Assembly: GCA_021234155.1 (NCBI GenBank)
Contig: JAJEKV010000113.1
Coordinates: 744,001 to 808,000 of the forward strand
Source: Isoetes taiwanensis
Taxonomy: Eukaryota; Streptophyta; Lycopodiopsida; Isoetales; Isoetaceae
Reading direction: 5' to 3'
DNA length: 64,000 nucleotides
Shown here: positions 44,340-54,925 of the stretch, one piece after another
Position numbering within the stretch: position 1 is the stretch's first letter
How the letters are laid out: every line of letters begins with the position of its first letter
Position numbers and translations under genes: made by a program
The notes under the pieces: generated by a model
What the model was told of the DNA's origin: nothing
Databases searched by the model: none
The model's input: the letters and a program-made list of their open reading frames with translations, nothing else

Positions 44340-45135
44340 CAAAATTGATATCCATTAGCAAAGGACATGATCCGATTCATGTAATTTTCTACTCAAGCTG
44401 AAATCTCGAATCATGTCGGTATTTCTTGCCAACAAGAAGTCAACTACACCGCCCCCTGAATGATTCAAGCAAGTAAAACCATCCGAAAGAGCAAATTTGC
44501 TTGATCCCATTTAAAATTTTCGATTATGTGATTGTGCAGTAATGTGCCTCCAAGAGCATTTCACCAAGCATTTAAGATCCGGTCGGCGAGAAGATCTAAC
44601 ATAAGTCGGTTCTTCTAGTTCATGTAAACGATATCAGCTATATTTTCAAAGGTACTAGCTTGCTTGTGCCCCACCCTTGCATTGAAATCACCCATTAATA
44701 TGACTTCTCCTTCATTGTTTTACATGAGTATGTCATTTCAAGATTACTCGGAAAATATCTGTCTTATCTATTTCTAGAACATTGTACAGAGTAGCTGCCG
44801 TGGGTTTGCAAAATAACGTAAAACACGTAAAGAGATCATGGATCCCGAGCCACACGTATTGCTTGTTTATGTCCGTCTTCAAGACCGAGACATTATGTGA
44901 TATGTTATTTCGCCATAAACTGCTATGCCTCCATAACCACGACCTACCATGCTCTTCTTCATGTTCCAGGAGTTACATATAAGTGTAAATCCTGGAAGAT
45001 CAGGCAATGGGCGGGCCTGATGTTCCCAAGTCTCAACAAAAGCAGCTAAATCACGTTTTTCCCACACATCCCAGGTGGCTGCAATTTTGGCTTGATTTAA
45101 ACCATATGCATTCCACATGCTCACCTTCAAGACCC
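44340..45135 (-). pseudogene. LINE APE-type endonuclease, degenerate
   Basis: The domain starts KVSMWNAYGLNQAKIAATWD (45125 leftwards), followed by DLAAFVETWEHQARPLPDLP, GRGYGGIAVYGEITYH, and after frame changes MGDFNARVGHKQAS near 44700-44655. The SDH end of the domain lies near 44370 in decayed form (the DHVLC-like sequence). This enzyme would nick target DNA; stops and shifts show that it no longer functions. Confidence 0.8.
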
Positions 45136-45659
45136 CTGATTTTCAAGATAGAAAACTCAGCAGGATTTTGAGAAGGGCCCCGGAGCATATTTGGTCCTTG
45201 AAATTATCAAGCCTCTCAAAAGCCTTCTCGATTCAAAACCTGGCAAAATTTGTCCTGCCCAAGCACAAATCTAAGCTATTAAGAAACATTTTGCACCGTA
45301 TGAGTTGCATTGAGCTGAACTAATATCCTTTCAACTAGCCCTCAACCAAAAGTAGGGCCAAAGGTCATCGACGCAGCAAAGAGCTTCCTGCTTCGCATTA
45401 AGCCACAACAGTTTTCAGATTGAATCAATTCAATCCAACAGATTTCTTTGCTTTCTGGGGTTATTTTTCTCAGATGAATCATCATTAACCATCTCAGGTC
45501 TCCAGCTTTAGTAGCCACAACAAACAGCTACATTTGGTCACCTATTCCAGAATGAAGCTCTTTCTCAAATTTTCAGGTCAAGCATCCACGCCGTTTTTAA
45601 AAATTCTGTGTCTTTATATTTTATAACCCAAATACAGTATTGCACCGCAATCAATTCTC

Positions 45660-45987
45660 CACATACAGTTGTGCGCATTGCTGTAGTACGCCGTCAGTTC
45701 GATCCCTTGGCTCCTACCTCCAGGAGGTTTTGGATCTGCGGACTCACCTCTGTCCCCGCGCGCCTACCTGAGGTGCCAGGAATTCATGTGTATAGGTATA
45801 TTTGTACAGCTGCCAGCAGGCTTGTTGCTGCAACGGTTTTTCCCTCGTAAGGGGGTTTTTTAATCCGGGTAGCAACGGGCTTGCTGCACCCGTGTAATTT
45901 GGGTCCCATAGGCTGATTGGCCTCTGCGGACGATAAAAAAACCTTCCTTCCTTCCTTCCTTCCTTCCTTCCTTCCTTCCTTCCTTCT
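45660..45987 (+). mobile_element. Possible SINE with (CCTT)n tail
   Basis: GTTCGATCCC at 45697-45706 matches the RNA polymerase III B-box core. About 230 bases of non-coding sequence follow, ending in GCTGATTGGCCTCTGCGGAC, then GATAAAAAAA and a (CCTT)n run of about 45 bases (45942-45987). A simple-repeat tail after a tRNA-like promoter is SINE-like. I could not find a convincing A box or flanking target duplication, so the limits are approximate. Confidence 0.4.
45942..45987. repeat. (CCTT)n microsatellite
   Basis: About eleven CCTT units in a row after a short A-run. Confidence 0.95.
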
Positions 45988-47960
45988 ACTGCAACTGGCC
46001 TGCTCTATTGGTGTTGTTTGCTTTCCCTGTTCTATTGGTGTTGGAATGGTTCTTACCAGCAGTCGGCCCCTGCTACTGGCAAAATATCAAGGCCCCTAAT
46101 TTAGTTTTAATATTCATTGTAGTCATTTTAAATTGTATGTTGATGGGTTTTGCAACCTTTAGATAAGTATGATCCATGAATTCAAAGAATATACTGTCCC
46201 CTTTCTTGCTTAATCTAAACATTACTTTAACTTACGTTTTACATATATAGGGAAATTAGGTACACTTTATCTTGCACGATGTGAGGGGGAACGTTACATG
46301 ATCAATAACCCTCATTCACAATACATTGTTGATAGTCAAAGAATCATAGAACTTGAGGAGAACTTGCGAGGTCTGCCACCAAAGTTCTTGTATAAATAAT
46401 CTATGTTAAGGTAGTATTGGAATACATTTGATAGTTTTAAGGAAATAAAGGGTATCAGTACCTTCCTTCCTCAGATTTGATGTTGATGTATTAGAATCTG
46501 TACACTTTTAAGGCAAGCATAAATGATGGTAAAATTGTTACATGGATTGTCCCATCAGATTTCATTATTCTCACTGCTTTTTAAATGTATTGGTATGGAC
46601 CGTGAATGCAATGATCTCATAACAAAAGCTCGAAAATTCGTTGGACGAGGAGGAGCTTGAACGAAGATCCAGAGCTGAGAAGGATCATCTGGTATGCATG
46701 TAGACACAATTACACGAACTTTTTCAACTATAGTGAAGCATAATCCATTGAAACTTATAGTCCCGTAGGAACGAGTAGAGGCGTTTACTTGCCACAAATC
46801 TCCAGCACCTTGAGACAATACAAGCTATAACAAATTCCAAGTTTAGAGTGCAAAAAATTGTATAAAATCAACAAATAGATTGAATCAAATTGAAAAGGCG
46901 AAAAAAAAACACGAACCCTGGTCCCGTCCCAACGGATTCCGCCCCCAACTTCCCGGTTTCCCAGCCAGGTGAGACCGGTTGGTTCGTCTCTTCTTACGTT
47001 CCAGACCTGTCTCAGAAAAAACGAGCAGATGGGCATATCTTTTTTTGATCCGAAATAAGCTAGACGTCTAGGGTCTCATTCTGCTCTGGAATACCCACCT
47101 GGAATTCGTCTCTCAGGAGTGATGTTCTCGACAATTGAACCACATCTTCAAACACAAACGCATTGACTGCCAAGCACAGTCTCCAATTCCTCGAAAAAAT
47201 GAGATATTCTGCCCCTCTTCCACCGCCCTTTGCATATGCCTGCAAATAACCCGAATGCCAAGTGTGAACACGGGCAAAATGAATACCGTTTCTACCCTTC
47301 CAAAGAATTGCAATCTTGTGAACTAACAACACTTGCATTGGCATGGTAGATCCCAATAACTTGAAGAAACAAATGTAGCATGTACCTCCTCAAGCCCATC
47401 TTTGTGATACAACTGTTGAACTTTCTTCCCTTTCAAGTGATCCCTTGGCATTCGAACATGGCATTTCCTTATCTTTTATTGTTTATATAAATGTATGCTT
47501 CTCGAGCACGTTCCCCAAGCATTCCAATAATTGTCTCTTTTCATAGACATTTCACTATAAGTGCAAGGCAGTGTTGTTAGTAAAAGTCAACTCGCCTACT
47601 CAGTTTTTGTAACATATGTGCAATAGATTACTTGTGTATAACGTTGACCTTATCATTCAACTTAACTAGCTAATTCAACCCCATCTATAAGTGACCATGT
47701 AACAACGTTCCTTATGGTACTTCTTTAAGTATACCAATTCTTAAGCATCTTCTACAAACATTCCAATAATTGTTTGTCATGTAACGACGTTCCTCAGTGT
47801 ACTTCGTTAGATAGACTACTTCTTAAGCATGTTCCCCAATAATTGTTTGTTTGAAAAGACATTTTACTGTGAGTGCTAGTGTTGTGATTAAAAGTCAACT
47901 TGCCACTCAACTTTTGTAACATATATGCAATAGATTATTTGACATCCACATTCAACTCAA
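45988..47960. other. Intergenic, no gene supported
   Basis: AT-rich. Near 47540-47940 two related segments of about 180 bases occur (GTGCAAGGCAGTGTTGTTAG... and GTGAGTGCTAGTGTTGTGAT..., each followed by AAAAGTCAACT...GCAATAGATTA), an old tandem duplication. ORFs on either strand show no known motif. Confidence 0.5.
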
Positions 47961-48355
47961 CTAACTGATTGTGAACTTCAATTTTCTAAATGTTTCATGC
48001 TCGAATTTAGCTTGATAGAACTGAAATGGTTGGAAAGCTCGATCTTTAGATTTTAAAAAATAAAGATAATGCAATAAGTTTTGCCACATGCTCTCGACAT
48101 GCATGGGCCCCCATAAATTTGTGTGTACCAAGTTTAAAATTCTTAAAGTTTTGGAAAACCTGGATCTAAAACTGTGTCTAGCTTGTTTTCCAAGCATGCA
48201 CCCTCGGCACATTTTATGCTCATCTGTAGCTATGCTGGTAGGCATATCTTCCACCAGCTTGTGTTAGCTCATAATTTTTGTGGTTGTATCATTCACATGT
48301 CCAAGCATCAGATGCCGTAATTCTAATAAACTGACACTTCCAACACAAGGAATAA

Positions 48356-48537
48356 CAATATCACAGTTGGGTCGCTGCTATTTCCGGTGGTGCATTCTCA
48401 GGCATCCACGTCGCCCCTGCCGATTTCAAGGAATCCTATTTCCATTCTTCATGCTTCAGCACCGGCTGCACAGGTAAGAAATCGTAGCAAATTTTGATCA
48501 TACTAACCGGATCTTGCGCTCCCCAACTGTGATATTG
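48356..48537. mobile_element. MITE, 182 bp, 16-bp TIRs, TAA target duplication (PIF/Harbinger-like)
   Basis: CAATATCACAGTTGGG at 48356-48371 and CCCAACTGTGATATTG at 48522-48537 are perfect inverted repeats. TAA precedes the left end (48353-48355) and follows the right end (48538-48540). A 3-bp TWA duplication fits PIF/Harbinger MITEs. It has no coding capacity. It sits exactly at the left edge of the hairpin element that starts at 48538. Confidence 0.75.
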
Positions 48538-48635
48538 TAAGGGTAGCACAATTGGTCCTGGATTCCCGGTTTGCAGCTCCCGGCTACGCCGGTCGCTGCC
48601 AAACCGGGAATCCAGTCCCAATTGTGCTACCCTTA
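48538..48635. mobile_element. 98-bp near-perfect hairpin element
   Basis: Two arms of about 47 bases pair almost completely around a three-base loop; ends are TAAGGGTAGCACAATTGG and CCAATTGTGCTACCCTTA. Inner arms contain CTGGATTCCCGGTTTG and CAAACCGGGAATCCAG. If TA is the target duplication, the element core starts AGGGTAGC, as in Tc1/mariner-type MITEs. It lies within Copia integrase coding sequence. A transcript would form a long hairpin. Confidence 0.7.
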
Positions 48636-48830
48636 TACATCCAAGAAATACAACTTCCCTTTTCTCCTTGCATGTATCATTCTACAATTACCCTTTATTT
48701 CACAACAATAACGATCAAAATCAAGCTTATATCCTGCATCTACTAAATCTGCAACTGAAACTAGATTAAATAGCATACCAGGAGCATACAAAGCATTTTC
48801 CATTTCCAAATACATCTTGTGACAAGTGAC

Positions 48831-49440
48831 GTTCCCCTATACATCTTGTCTACACCGTCATGATAAAATTCCCCATCTGCACATATGGTTTTATCCACAT
48901 CCTTTCACATCCTTTCACATATGGTTTTCAAATATGGTTCCCCATCTGAAGCAATGATAGTTCTCTCAGCATCGTCAAATGAACCGCGGAATCTGCTTCC
49001 ATTATCATGATCTACCCAGCTGTGATTCCACTCTCAAATTTTTCGAGCCTAGGATTCGAACCCAGAATATAATTCCATTTCTCTGACTTCTACACTCTTC
49101 ACACCACACAATGAATACAAATTGACTGAAACGAATTTGAAACCATAGTGAATCCGATGTCTACTTTTGGGTGGTTGCCAGATTCGCTCATAGCAGTTGC
49201 ACCAACGAATCCGTTTCTTTATTCAGTTGTGTATGATCCTCTCATGTTTATGACGTTTTATAGTTAACAAAAGACCTGAAAAAACAACTAGAATGAAAAA
49301 CAAGACATGGCCAGCTAAGCAGAATTAGGACACCCAATTTCCCTTTTGTATAGGGGGTCACTTGTGCCCTGCATTTTGGGTTTGAAACCGGGCGATTCCC
49401 CAAGGTTTTAACATTTCATGCTTTGGCGGGACTAGGGTTT
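48831..49440. other. Intergenic upstream of RPA14
   Basis: No coding sequence. CACATCCTTTCACATCCTTTCACATATGGTTTT near 48896 is a short tandem repeat. GC content rises near 49430, toward the probable start of the RPA14 transcript. Confidence 0.45.
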
Positions 49441-49739
49441 TTCAAAGCGAGCTTCGCCTCGGAGTGCAAGTAATGTTATCCTCTTCCTCTTCTTCTTTGG
49501 CTTCAGTGCGTGTCATTTGTTTATAAGATTCTTTAGTTCGTCAGTGTTCTTGAAAGAACCTAGTCAGAAGAATTTAGGCTTTGCAGACTTTACAAATTTC
49601 TTCTTCACCCCGTTTTCATGGTGATATGGCTATTATTGGTGGTTTCAGATCTTTTCCAATATCAAACATTCTGAATGATTTGTGCAGTATATGATAAAAT
49701 CTCTTTCATTCTCTTGATTTATGCTAACAGATCTAACTA

Positions 49740-50138
49740 ATGGATACATCAAATCCCTCACCGATGGTAAATGGTGAGCTCCTACGGAGGTATATGGGAC
49801 GCAGAGTTCGTTGTGTGCTTAAGGTAATTCAGGCGGACGGTGCTATGTTTCTAGGCCAGACATCCGACAACCAGCAGGTCAGTATTAAGCAGGCCAAAGG
49901 ACCATTTACACAATATGTGGAAGTCACAGGAGTTGTAGATGGTGACCATACTATGAGAGCAGATCATTGTACCAATTTTGGTGACAACTTTGGTGAGTGC
50001 GCATTGTTTCAGATTTTTTGTTTTTATCTTTTATGCTTCAGATGCGGGATTTATGTTTGTCTTGGTGATGCAGATCTGACATCATATAATCAGCTTTGTC
50101 AAATGGCAAATGGAGAACACCAAGATATATTTGTGTAA
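49740..50138 (+). CDS. RPA3: Replication protein A 14-kDa subunit (RPA3/RPA14)
   Basis: RPA14 is the smallest subunit of the heterotrimeric single-stranded DNA-binding complex used in DNA replication, repair and recombination; it is a single OB fold that helps assemble the trimer. Two exons, 49740-49992 and 50074-50138, are joined across a GTGAGT...GATGCAG intron in phase 1, restoring NFGDNF-DLTSYNQLCQMANG. The product is 105 residues, the usual plant length of about 105-110. It starts MDTSNPSPMVNGELLRRYMG and contains GRRVRCVLKVIQADG, YVEVTGVVDGDHTMRA and the C-terminal helix SYNQLCQMANGEH, all landmarks of plant RPA3. The ATG at 49740 lies nine bases after a probable acceptor that closes a 5' UTR intron (49470-49730, GTAATG...AACAG). 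No stops or frameshifts. It is the clearest functional host gene here. Confidence 0.93.
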   Translation: MDTSNPSPMVNGELLRRYMGRRVRCVLKVIQADGAMFLGQTSDNQQVSIKQAKGPFTQYVEVTGVVDGDHTMRADHCTNFGDNFGECALFQIFCFYLLCFRCGIYVCLGDADLTSYNQLCQMANGEHQDIFV

Positions 50139-52293
50139 AAATCTACAAATGCTCTTATGACTGAGATGAATGGGCTACCCTGTGAAATGCATGGTATCAA
50201 TGTAGGGAAACTAAGCCAAATTCTTGAATTTGACATGTGTTAACTGTTGAAAAATAAGATTCAGGCCTTGTGATGAGTTCATACTGAGTATCTTCTTAAA
50301 TAAGTGTTGGGTGCTATGCTACTTTATAAACTAAACCGTCTAATCTGCAATATGCTCTTTTTGTAATCTTGGCTAAGGGCCAATCTTGCAAAGGAACGAA
50401 CTGCCCACCAAATTAAAAAATGTAAGGGAAATGAAATGCAACTGAAAAATGGAGCACAGAAGGAGCTTAGAGATACAAAGGTGGGGTCAGATCGGTTTTC
50501 TCCAGACGTAAGATTTTGATAAACTATCAGTAAATTTGTCGTATGGGATTTAAAAGCTCAGTGGTTTATAATCTTCTTATATTTCTCTGTAAAGGGTGGA
50601 AGCAAACATAGAAATCGCTATGGTGGTCTGATTCATGCAGTAGACATTTTATTCTCTGTTTTGTATCACGTGTTGCCAATAGTTCCTCTTGATATAAGGC
50701 AGAATTTATCCCTGGTTCAGTCAGAAACATGTGAGGATTTTTTATGATGTTAGATATCACCGTTGTTGATTGGAAAAAGGGAGCTTATAATAAAACCTAA
50801 TCTGTTGTTTCAATTTCTATTTTTGTACTTATAACAAATTACAATTTAATTGAAACGTTGAATTTCCATGATAAGATGTTGTTGTTGTCCCTGTTGCTGC
50901 AACTGTCTCAGTTTCTTTACCGAAATGCTGGAATTCCAGGAACAACTGTGGCTCATTCTAAAATCATTCTTCTATCCTGCCTTGAAAATGTGACATACTG
51001 GAGCTTCATGCTGCAATAGTAGCATCAATAAAACCTTGGCAAAGTTTATTGATGTACTGTTATACTATAAAGAACAAGAAATCAGCTTTTAGAGTGGTTA
51101 TTGGGAAGGGACCAATGGGACAATTATATGCTGCTAAATAACATGCTTCTACCCTTTCAGAATGTTCACGTCTCAGAATTGTATATGCTCCTTGGTTGCC
51201 AATACATGGTATTCTATTTGGAATTTTGGGACAAGAATGCATTTAGCTTAAAAAACTCAGGTAAAGCCATGCAAAAGGGTTCCTGAAAATTTAAAAGTTT
51301 CTCTAGCTTTTGAGTTTAATCGTGGCATGACAGATGAAAAGGGACCTAGATCGTTGATGCAACTAGTGAACACCCAGATCAACATGTTGATTGCCACACC
51401 GACATCCTTTCATGTCAGTTGATGCAGCATTGTGGATAACTAGAATATTAATGAATATTATTAAATTAACTTGCAAAAGTTTGAAATTTCGTGGTGCTCT
51501 TAGAACTCACTTGTCTCATGTTCGCAGGGGATGGCAAGCATCCGTTTGGTCAAAACTTCTGAAGCAGCAAAACGAAAAGTTATATTTCTGGATCTCCAAT
51601 TTACATCTACGAATGGCATTGAGATTCTCAGTCGACCCAAAATAGGCATTGAAATTCAGCACGCTTGCTTTTGTCAGTAAATACAAATGGGCATATTAAA
51701 TTGAACAGCTTGCTTTTGACGTTATATAAAATGTTGATGCATTCTGCAACAACTCGAGATCCAGAAATAAGTATTCTATTGACTAACTTTGCTCTGGCTT
51801 TATGTTCTCTGTGATTATAGCTCAGAAGAGATATGCCTCATGATGATGTTTGACAGTTCACTGATCCCTATTGGTAGCTTGTATAATTTGTATTCATTGT
51901 TTCTATGTGCTTTCTTTAGCAACTCTCATGTATCACTATTGGGATTATGATTTTTTATGGCAAATTTCATGCTTGAAAGTCAGAAATAGGACGTGCAAAA
52001 CCAGGAAAAAGTGGGCTTTACTAAAAGTTTGCTACTTAATGGGGAGGCTTACACTTTATTACAACAGTAGAGTATAAAGATTCTGAAATACATCAGAAGT
52101 AACAGCAATTGTCTGATAATAATGTTAATATTGAAAAACAATAGCTGCCCCTGATACATTCTGCTCATCTAAGTGCAGCAGCCAGAAAGAAGTTTAGATT
52201 GTGTAAGTAGTAGGACTATTCTATGACGAAGATGTAAACTATTACTCATATTAGACGAGATCTGAATAGGTAGACATTTTCTCAGCTTCAGAA
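50139..52293. other. Intergenic, no gene seen
   Basis: AT-rich sequence with short, uninformative ORFs. I see no repeat boundaries, RNA gene or transposon motif. Confidence 0.45.
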
Positions 52294-52706
52294 TTATGCT
52301 TCAACATTATAGGACCTGGAAAAAAAACAAGCAGGTGAGTTAAATGGAAAAAATTTAAGCATAAAAGAGTAAAAGGAGGGTCTTACTTGTTATTGCAAAA
52401 TTCAGATTGACATTGAGAGGCGACATGAGTAAAGTTTGGATTTCGAAATCCAGATGAGTGACAGAAGCAATAGTTGGACAAAGGATTATTTTTGTATTGA
52501 AAGCAGCAACTGACCAGGCATTGTACACGGCTGCAAAGCTCGAAACAATCTACAAGTTGAGAGGCATAGCTGATGCACGTCTTGTTTCTTTCAACTGGAA
52601 GCCTGTGGTGTGCAGCAGCACTAGTAACAGCAGGAAATGTTCCTCCAACTAAAATAATTGGCACTACCACAGCTAAAACAATTGGCACCATCATTCTTAA
52701 TCCCAT
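52294..52706 (-). CDS. Small secreted cysteine-rich peptide
   Basis: The minus-strand start is the ATG at 52706, giving MGLRMMVPIVLAVVVPIILV, a typical signal-peptide core, with probable cleavage near TSAAA. The mature part has ten Cys spaced C-x9-C-x3-C-x4-C-x3-CC-x11-C-x-C-x16-C-x4-C and two N-glycosylation sequons (NKT, NFT). This is the layout of plant apoplastic cysteine-rich peptides, but I cannot assign a named class. Exon 1 (52387-52706) ends in AACAA|GTAAGA; a good acceptor TTTTTTTTCCAG leads to exon 2 (52294-52315), giving 113 residues ending NNKSYNVEA. Without splicing, a stop at 52383 gives 107 residues ending NNK. CTATAAATAAG (52742-52752, minus strand) is a plausible TATA box, implying a very short 5' UTR. 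No breaks. Confidence 0.6.
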
Positions 52707-52741
52707 GTTTTCTAACACAAAAATAAATGTTGAAACAGGGC

Positions 52742-52752
52742 CTTATTTATAG
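52742..52752 (-). promoter_or_regulatory. Candidate TATA box of the cysteine-rich peptide gene
   Basis: On the minus strand, CTATAAATAAG lies about 40 bases upstream of the ATG. Just upstream is CGACGTCGG with an ACGT core, a common bZIP-binding context. The assignment rests on sequence and spacing only. Confidence 0.45.
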
Positions 52753-52754
52753 CC

Positions 52755-53236
52755 GACGTCGAGTATGCCAACTGTCCGTTTCTTTGGAAATCTTTCAAGG
52801 ATAAGAACAACACGTCGCTGCGTTCAATTTCTATTGGCATTATATGGTGGATGTGGATGTATTTCACACTACAATAGCACCCCTACCTACATAAATAACT
52901 TAGCATTTATACTTCAATCTCTAATGGAGTTACATTGTGTAATGGGAATGGAATGGGGGAAGCCATTCTTGCTGCCCTACTGACCTGGAGAATCCAGGAG
53001 CACTCCAGATTCTTTAGATCACTAGGGTAGCAGGAATCGCTCCCACTATCTCTAGGGCAGTACGAATGGCTTCTTCCATTTCAATCAACAACGTCAAGAA
53101 AATACCTTTCTATTTTATTACCTTTGTCTTCTAGTTACCCACAGGAGTGCACAACAAGTTTCGATTCCACGATGCAAGAACACATACCCAATTTTCTTGA
53201 CATATTTATTTAGGCATAGAACTGTTGTTGCATCTT
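52755..53236 (+). repeat. Dispersed direct repeat, copy A
   Basis: From GTCGAGTATGCC onward this matches 56695-57492 in the same orientation, allowing for a 211-bp insertion and other indels in the latter. Shared words include TTTCTATTGGCAT, TCAATCTCTAATGGAGTTACAT and GGGGCAGTACGA/AGGGCAGTACGA. It begins at the promoter of the cysteine-rich peptide gene. Confidence 0.85.
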
Positions 53237-54730
53237 GGGCCCCAAGGGCCTTAAGGTTGTTCTGTGTACACTCCTTTAAAAACTTTTCGACTTGAGAAAA
53301 AACTTTGATGTAGAAGACTTATCCTTCCTATTATAAGGCAGATACATTTTTCTGCCGGAGTGTAATTTCTTCCTTATAAATTACAGTGGAATGACACGTT
53401 GCGATTTAGGCATTTATGGCAGATTAGGCATTTATGACAGACAAATGCATTTATTGCCGCCATTAATACACTGCATTTATTGCGGCCGACGTCCGCCATA
53501 GCCAGACCTATGCTTGAACTCCGGCGCCTGGTCACGAAATTGGAGGATTGAAGAAATCTTGTGTTGGAGGAAGACATAGGCGTTGAACAGGAGCTGCGGT
53601 TCGTATTAATTTGTATTCCTATGCTAAATATGGCTGCTTCAGTTGCTGCCATTCGGATGTGAGCTTTTACATTGTCCTAGCCATCTTCAAAAATGATGCA
53701 GCAGGGCAACTAACTCTATGCTATCACAGATACAATAACCGCAGGAAAAGGTTGGTTTTTTTTTTTGGCCTGGATTGTGACTTCTAGTGGCAAGGTAAGG
53801 ATTAAACACTGGGTTGTCTTCCTTTTGACATGAAGTGCTTACTGGAGTGTCTGTGTTTATTGATTCATTCCAAAGAAAATTTTGCTCCGACCTAGGCAAT
53901 TTCAGGACAAAGCTTTTGATCCAACCTAGATTTGTTTGGAGCGTGCAAATCAGGTGCATTGGCCTCCCAAATTGCAACAGCCAAATTTCATCTCCAAGCA
54001 TCCGGTTTATACTTCCTTAATTCAAGAAAAATATAAAAGACGAGGTCGCATCATCCGAGTTTTGCAGGAGCAGGCTATAGCATCTCCGGATTTCATAGCC
54101 AAACAAAAAAGGTAGGCACCGATGAATTTGAACCGACCTCAAAATCATGAACAAGCTAAGTCTAAATTGAGAGGAAGTGAAGGTAGGGCAGGATGGGCTT
54201 TGCCGGAGTGACAGTGTGGTATTACATCCTCCTCCATTTTGTTTGTGAAATTGCAAAGCTGGGCCGGAGACCTATCGATGGCGCACTTAACGGGAAAACA
54301 TATCCTAGAAGACCCTGTGGTGATCGGATTGAGCCCTTGCTCCATTGGAAATTGCACACAAGAGGCCCTGCTCCGTTGAAAATGGTCAAGAACCCTAAAA
54401 AAAGGGGCAACAAACACTGTACTCGTTTTGAATGTCTTGATTAGATCTTTCAAACGCATCTGGTGCGTCCAATTTCGCGTGCCCTAAAAAGGCATTTATT
54501 GCAATGTAAAATGTAAAGAAAGGGAGAAAATTTAAACCTAGCAACTGGATTCACCATTTGGCGGCGCTCCATAAGTGGCCCCACACCATTATGGCCTGCC
54601 CCTTAGTGCTTACCCTTTTCGGTCGCTATGAATTATTTAATGGTTAGGCAGTATTATGTGCACAGAATACGCAGATGATATTGCATCTCAGACCTGTCAT
54701 ACATGTTACATGTAGATAATTGCGGAATAA
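53237..54730. other. Intergenic, no gene supported
   Basis: Near 53385-53480 GCATTTATTGC-type words recur, resembling 41295-41350. ORFs at 53687-54459 on both strands lack recognisable content. Confidence 0.4.
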
Positions 54731-54925
54731 ATGGGGGGTGGGATAGTTGCTAAAGTTCCATTTTGCACCATAGGAAGTGCTGGATCCATATATAACGAGG
54801 AAGCTATAAATTGGAGGTCTAAATTAAACTCAACAGAACAATTACAATTACTAGGACAATTGCAATTACTTAGACTACGTAGTAGTCAAGAAATGCTGAA
54901 TGATTTCAATGCCAAAACCCCTTAA
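54731..54925 (+). CDS. Candidate exon of an unknown gene
   Basis: The frame MGGGIVAKVPFCTIGSAGSI then EEAINWRSKLNSTEQLQLLG has coding-like composition, a predicted helix and a Gln/Leu-rich stretch. It could group with coding-like pieces downstream: QCQIWLNKIKIGSTVNQST near 55320, an AT-hook-like PVPKKRGRPS near 55538 flanked by acceptor (AATAG) and donor (GTACG) sites, SDIEFEDPLCIQSRCSTKHG at 58678-58767 between TGCAATCAG and GTAACT, and 59505-59726. The family is unknown. The grouping is speculation based only on strand and splice-like borders. Confidence 0.2.
   Translation: MGGGIVAKVPFCTIGSAGSIYNEEAINWRSKLNSTEQLQLLGQLQLLRLRSSQEMLNDFNAKTP

Larger units (their letters stand above)
41870..45135 (-). 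mobile_element. LINE retrotransposon, degenerate, with (TTA)n 3' tail
   Basis: On the minus strand, from right to left, the order is APE endonuclease, reverse transcriptase and a C-terminal zinc-knuckle region. The 3' UTR follows, containing CTTCAAGGCC and TTACGAGCTTAGAAATATA and ending in (TTA)n at 41873-41897. This is the layout of a non-LTR element integrated by target-primed reverse transcription, with a microsatellite in place of poly(A). Many stops and frameshifts show age. The 5' limit is uncertain; coding starts near 45130. It belongs to a different family from the LINE fragment at 2.3-4.1 kb, although both share the ETWEH endonuclease motif. Confidence 0.88.
47961..48830 (-). mobile_element. 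Copia relic: protease end, pre-integrase and integrase start
   Basis: On the minus strand, MENALYAPGMLFNLVSVADL and GYKLDFDRYCCEIKG (48815-48640) are the protease-to-pre-integrase link. After two inserted MITEs (48356-48635), SVSLLELRHLMLGHVN carries the H of the integrase zinc finger, followed by KMCRGCMLGKQARHSF (its CxxC) and LVHTNLWGPMHVES, the start of the integrase core with Asp replaced by Asn. Coding fades after about 47990. No LTRs were found. The frame is broken at several points, so the copy is old. Confidence 0.85.
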
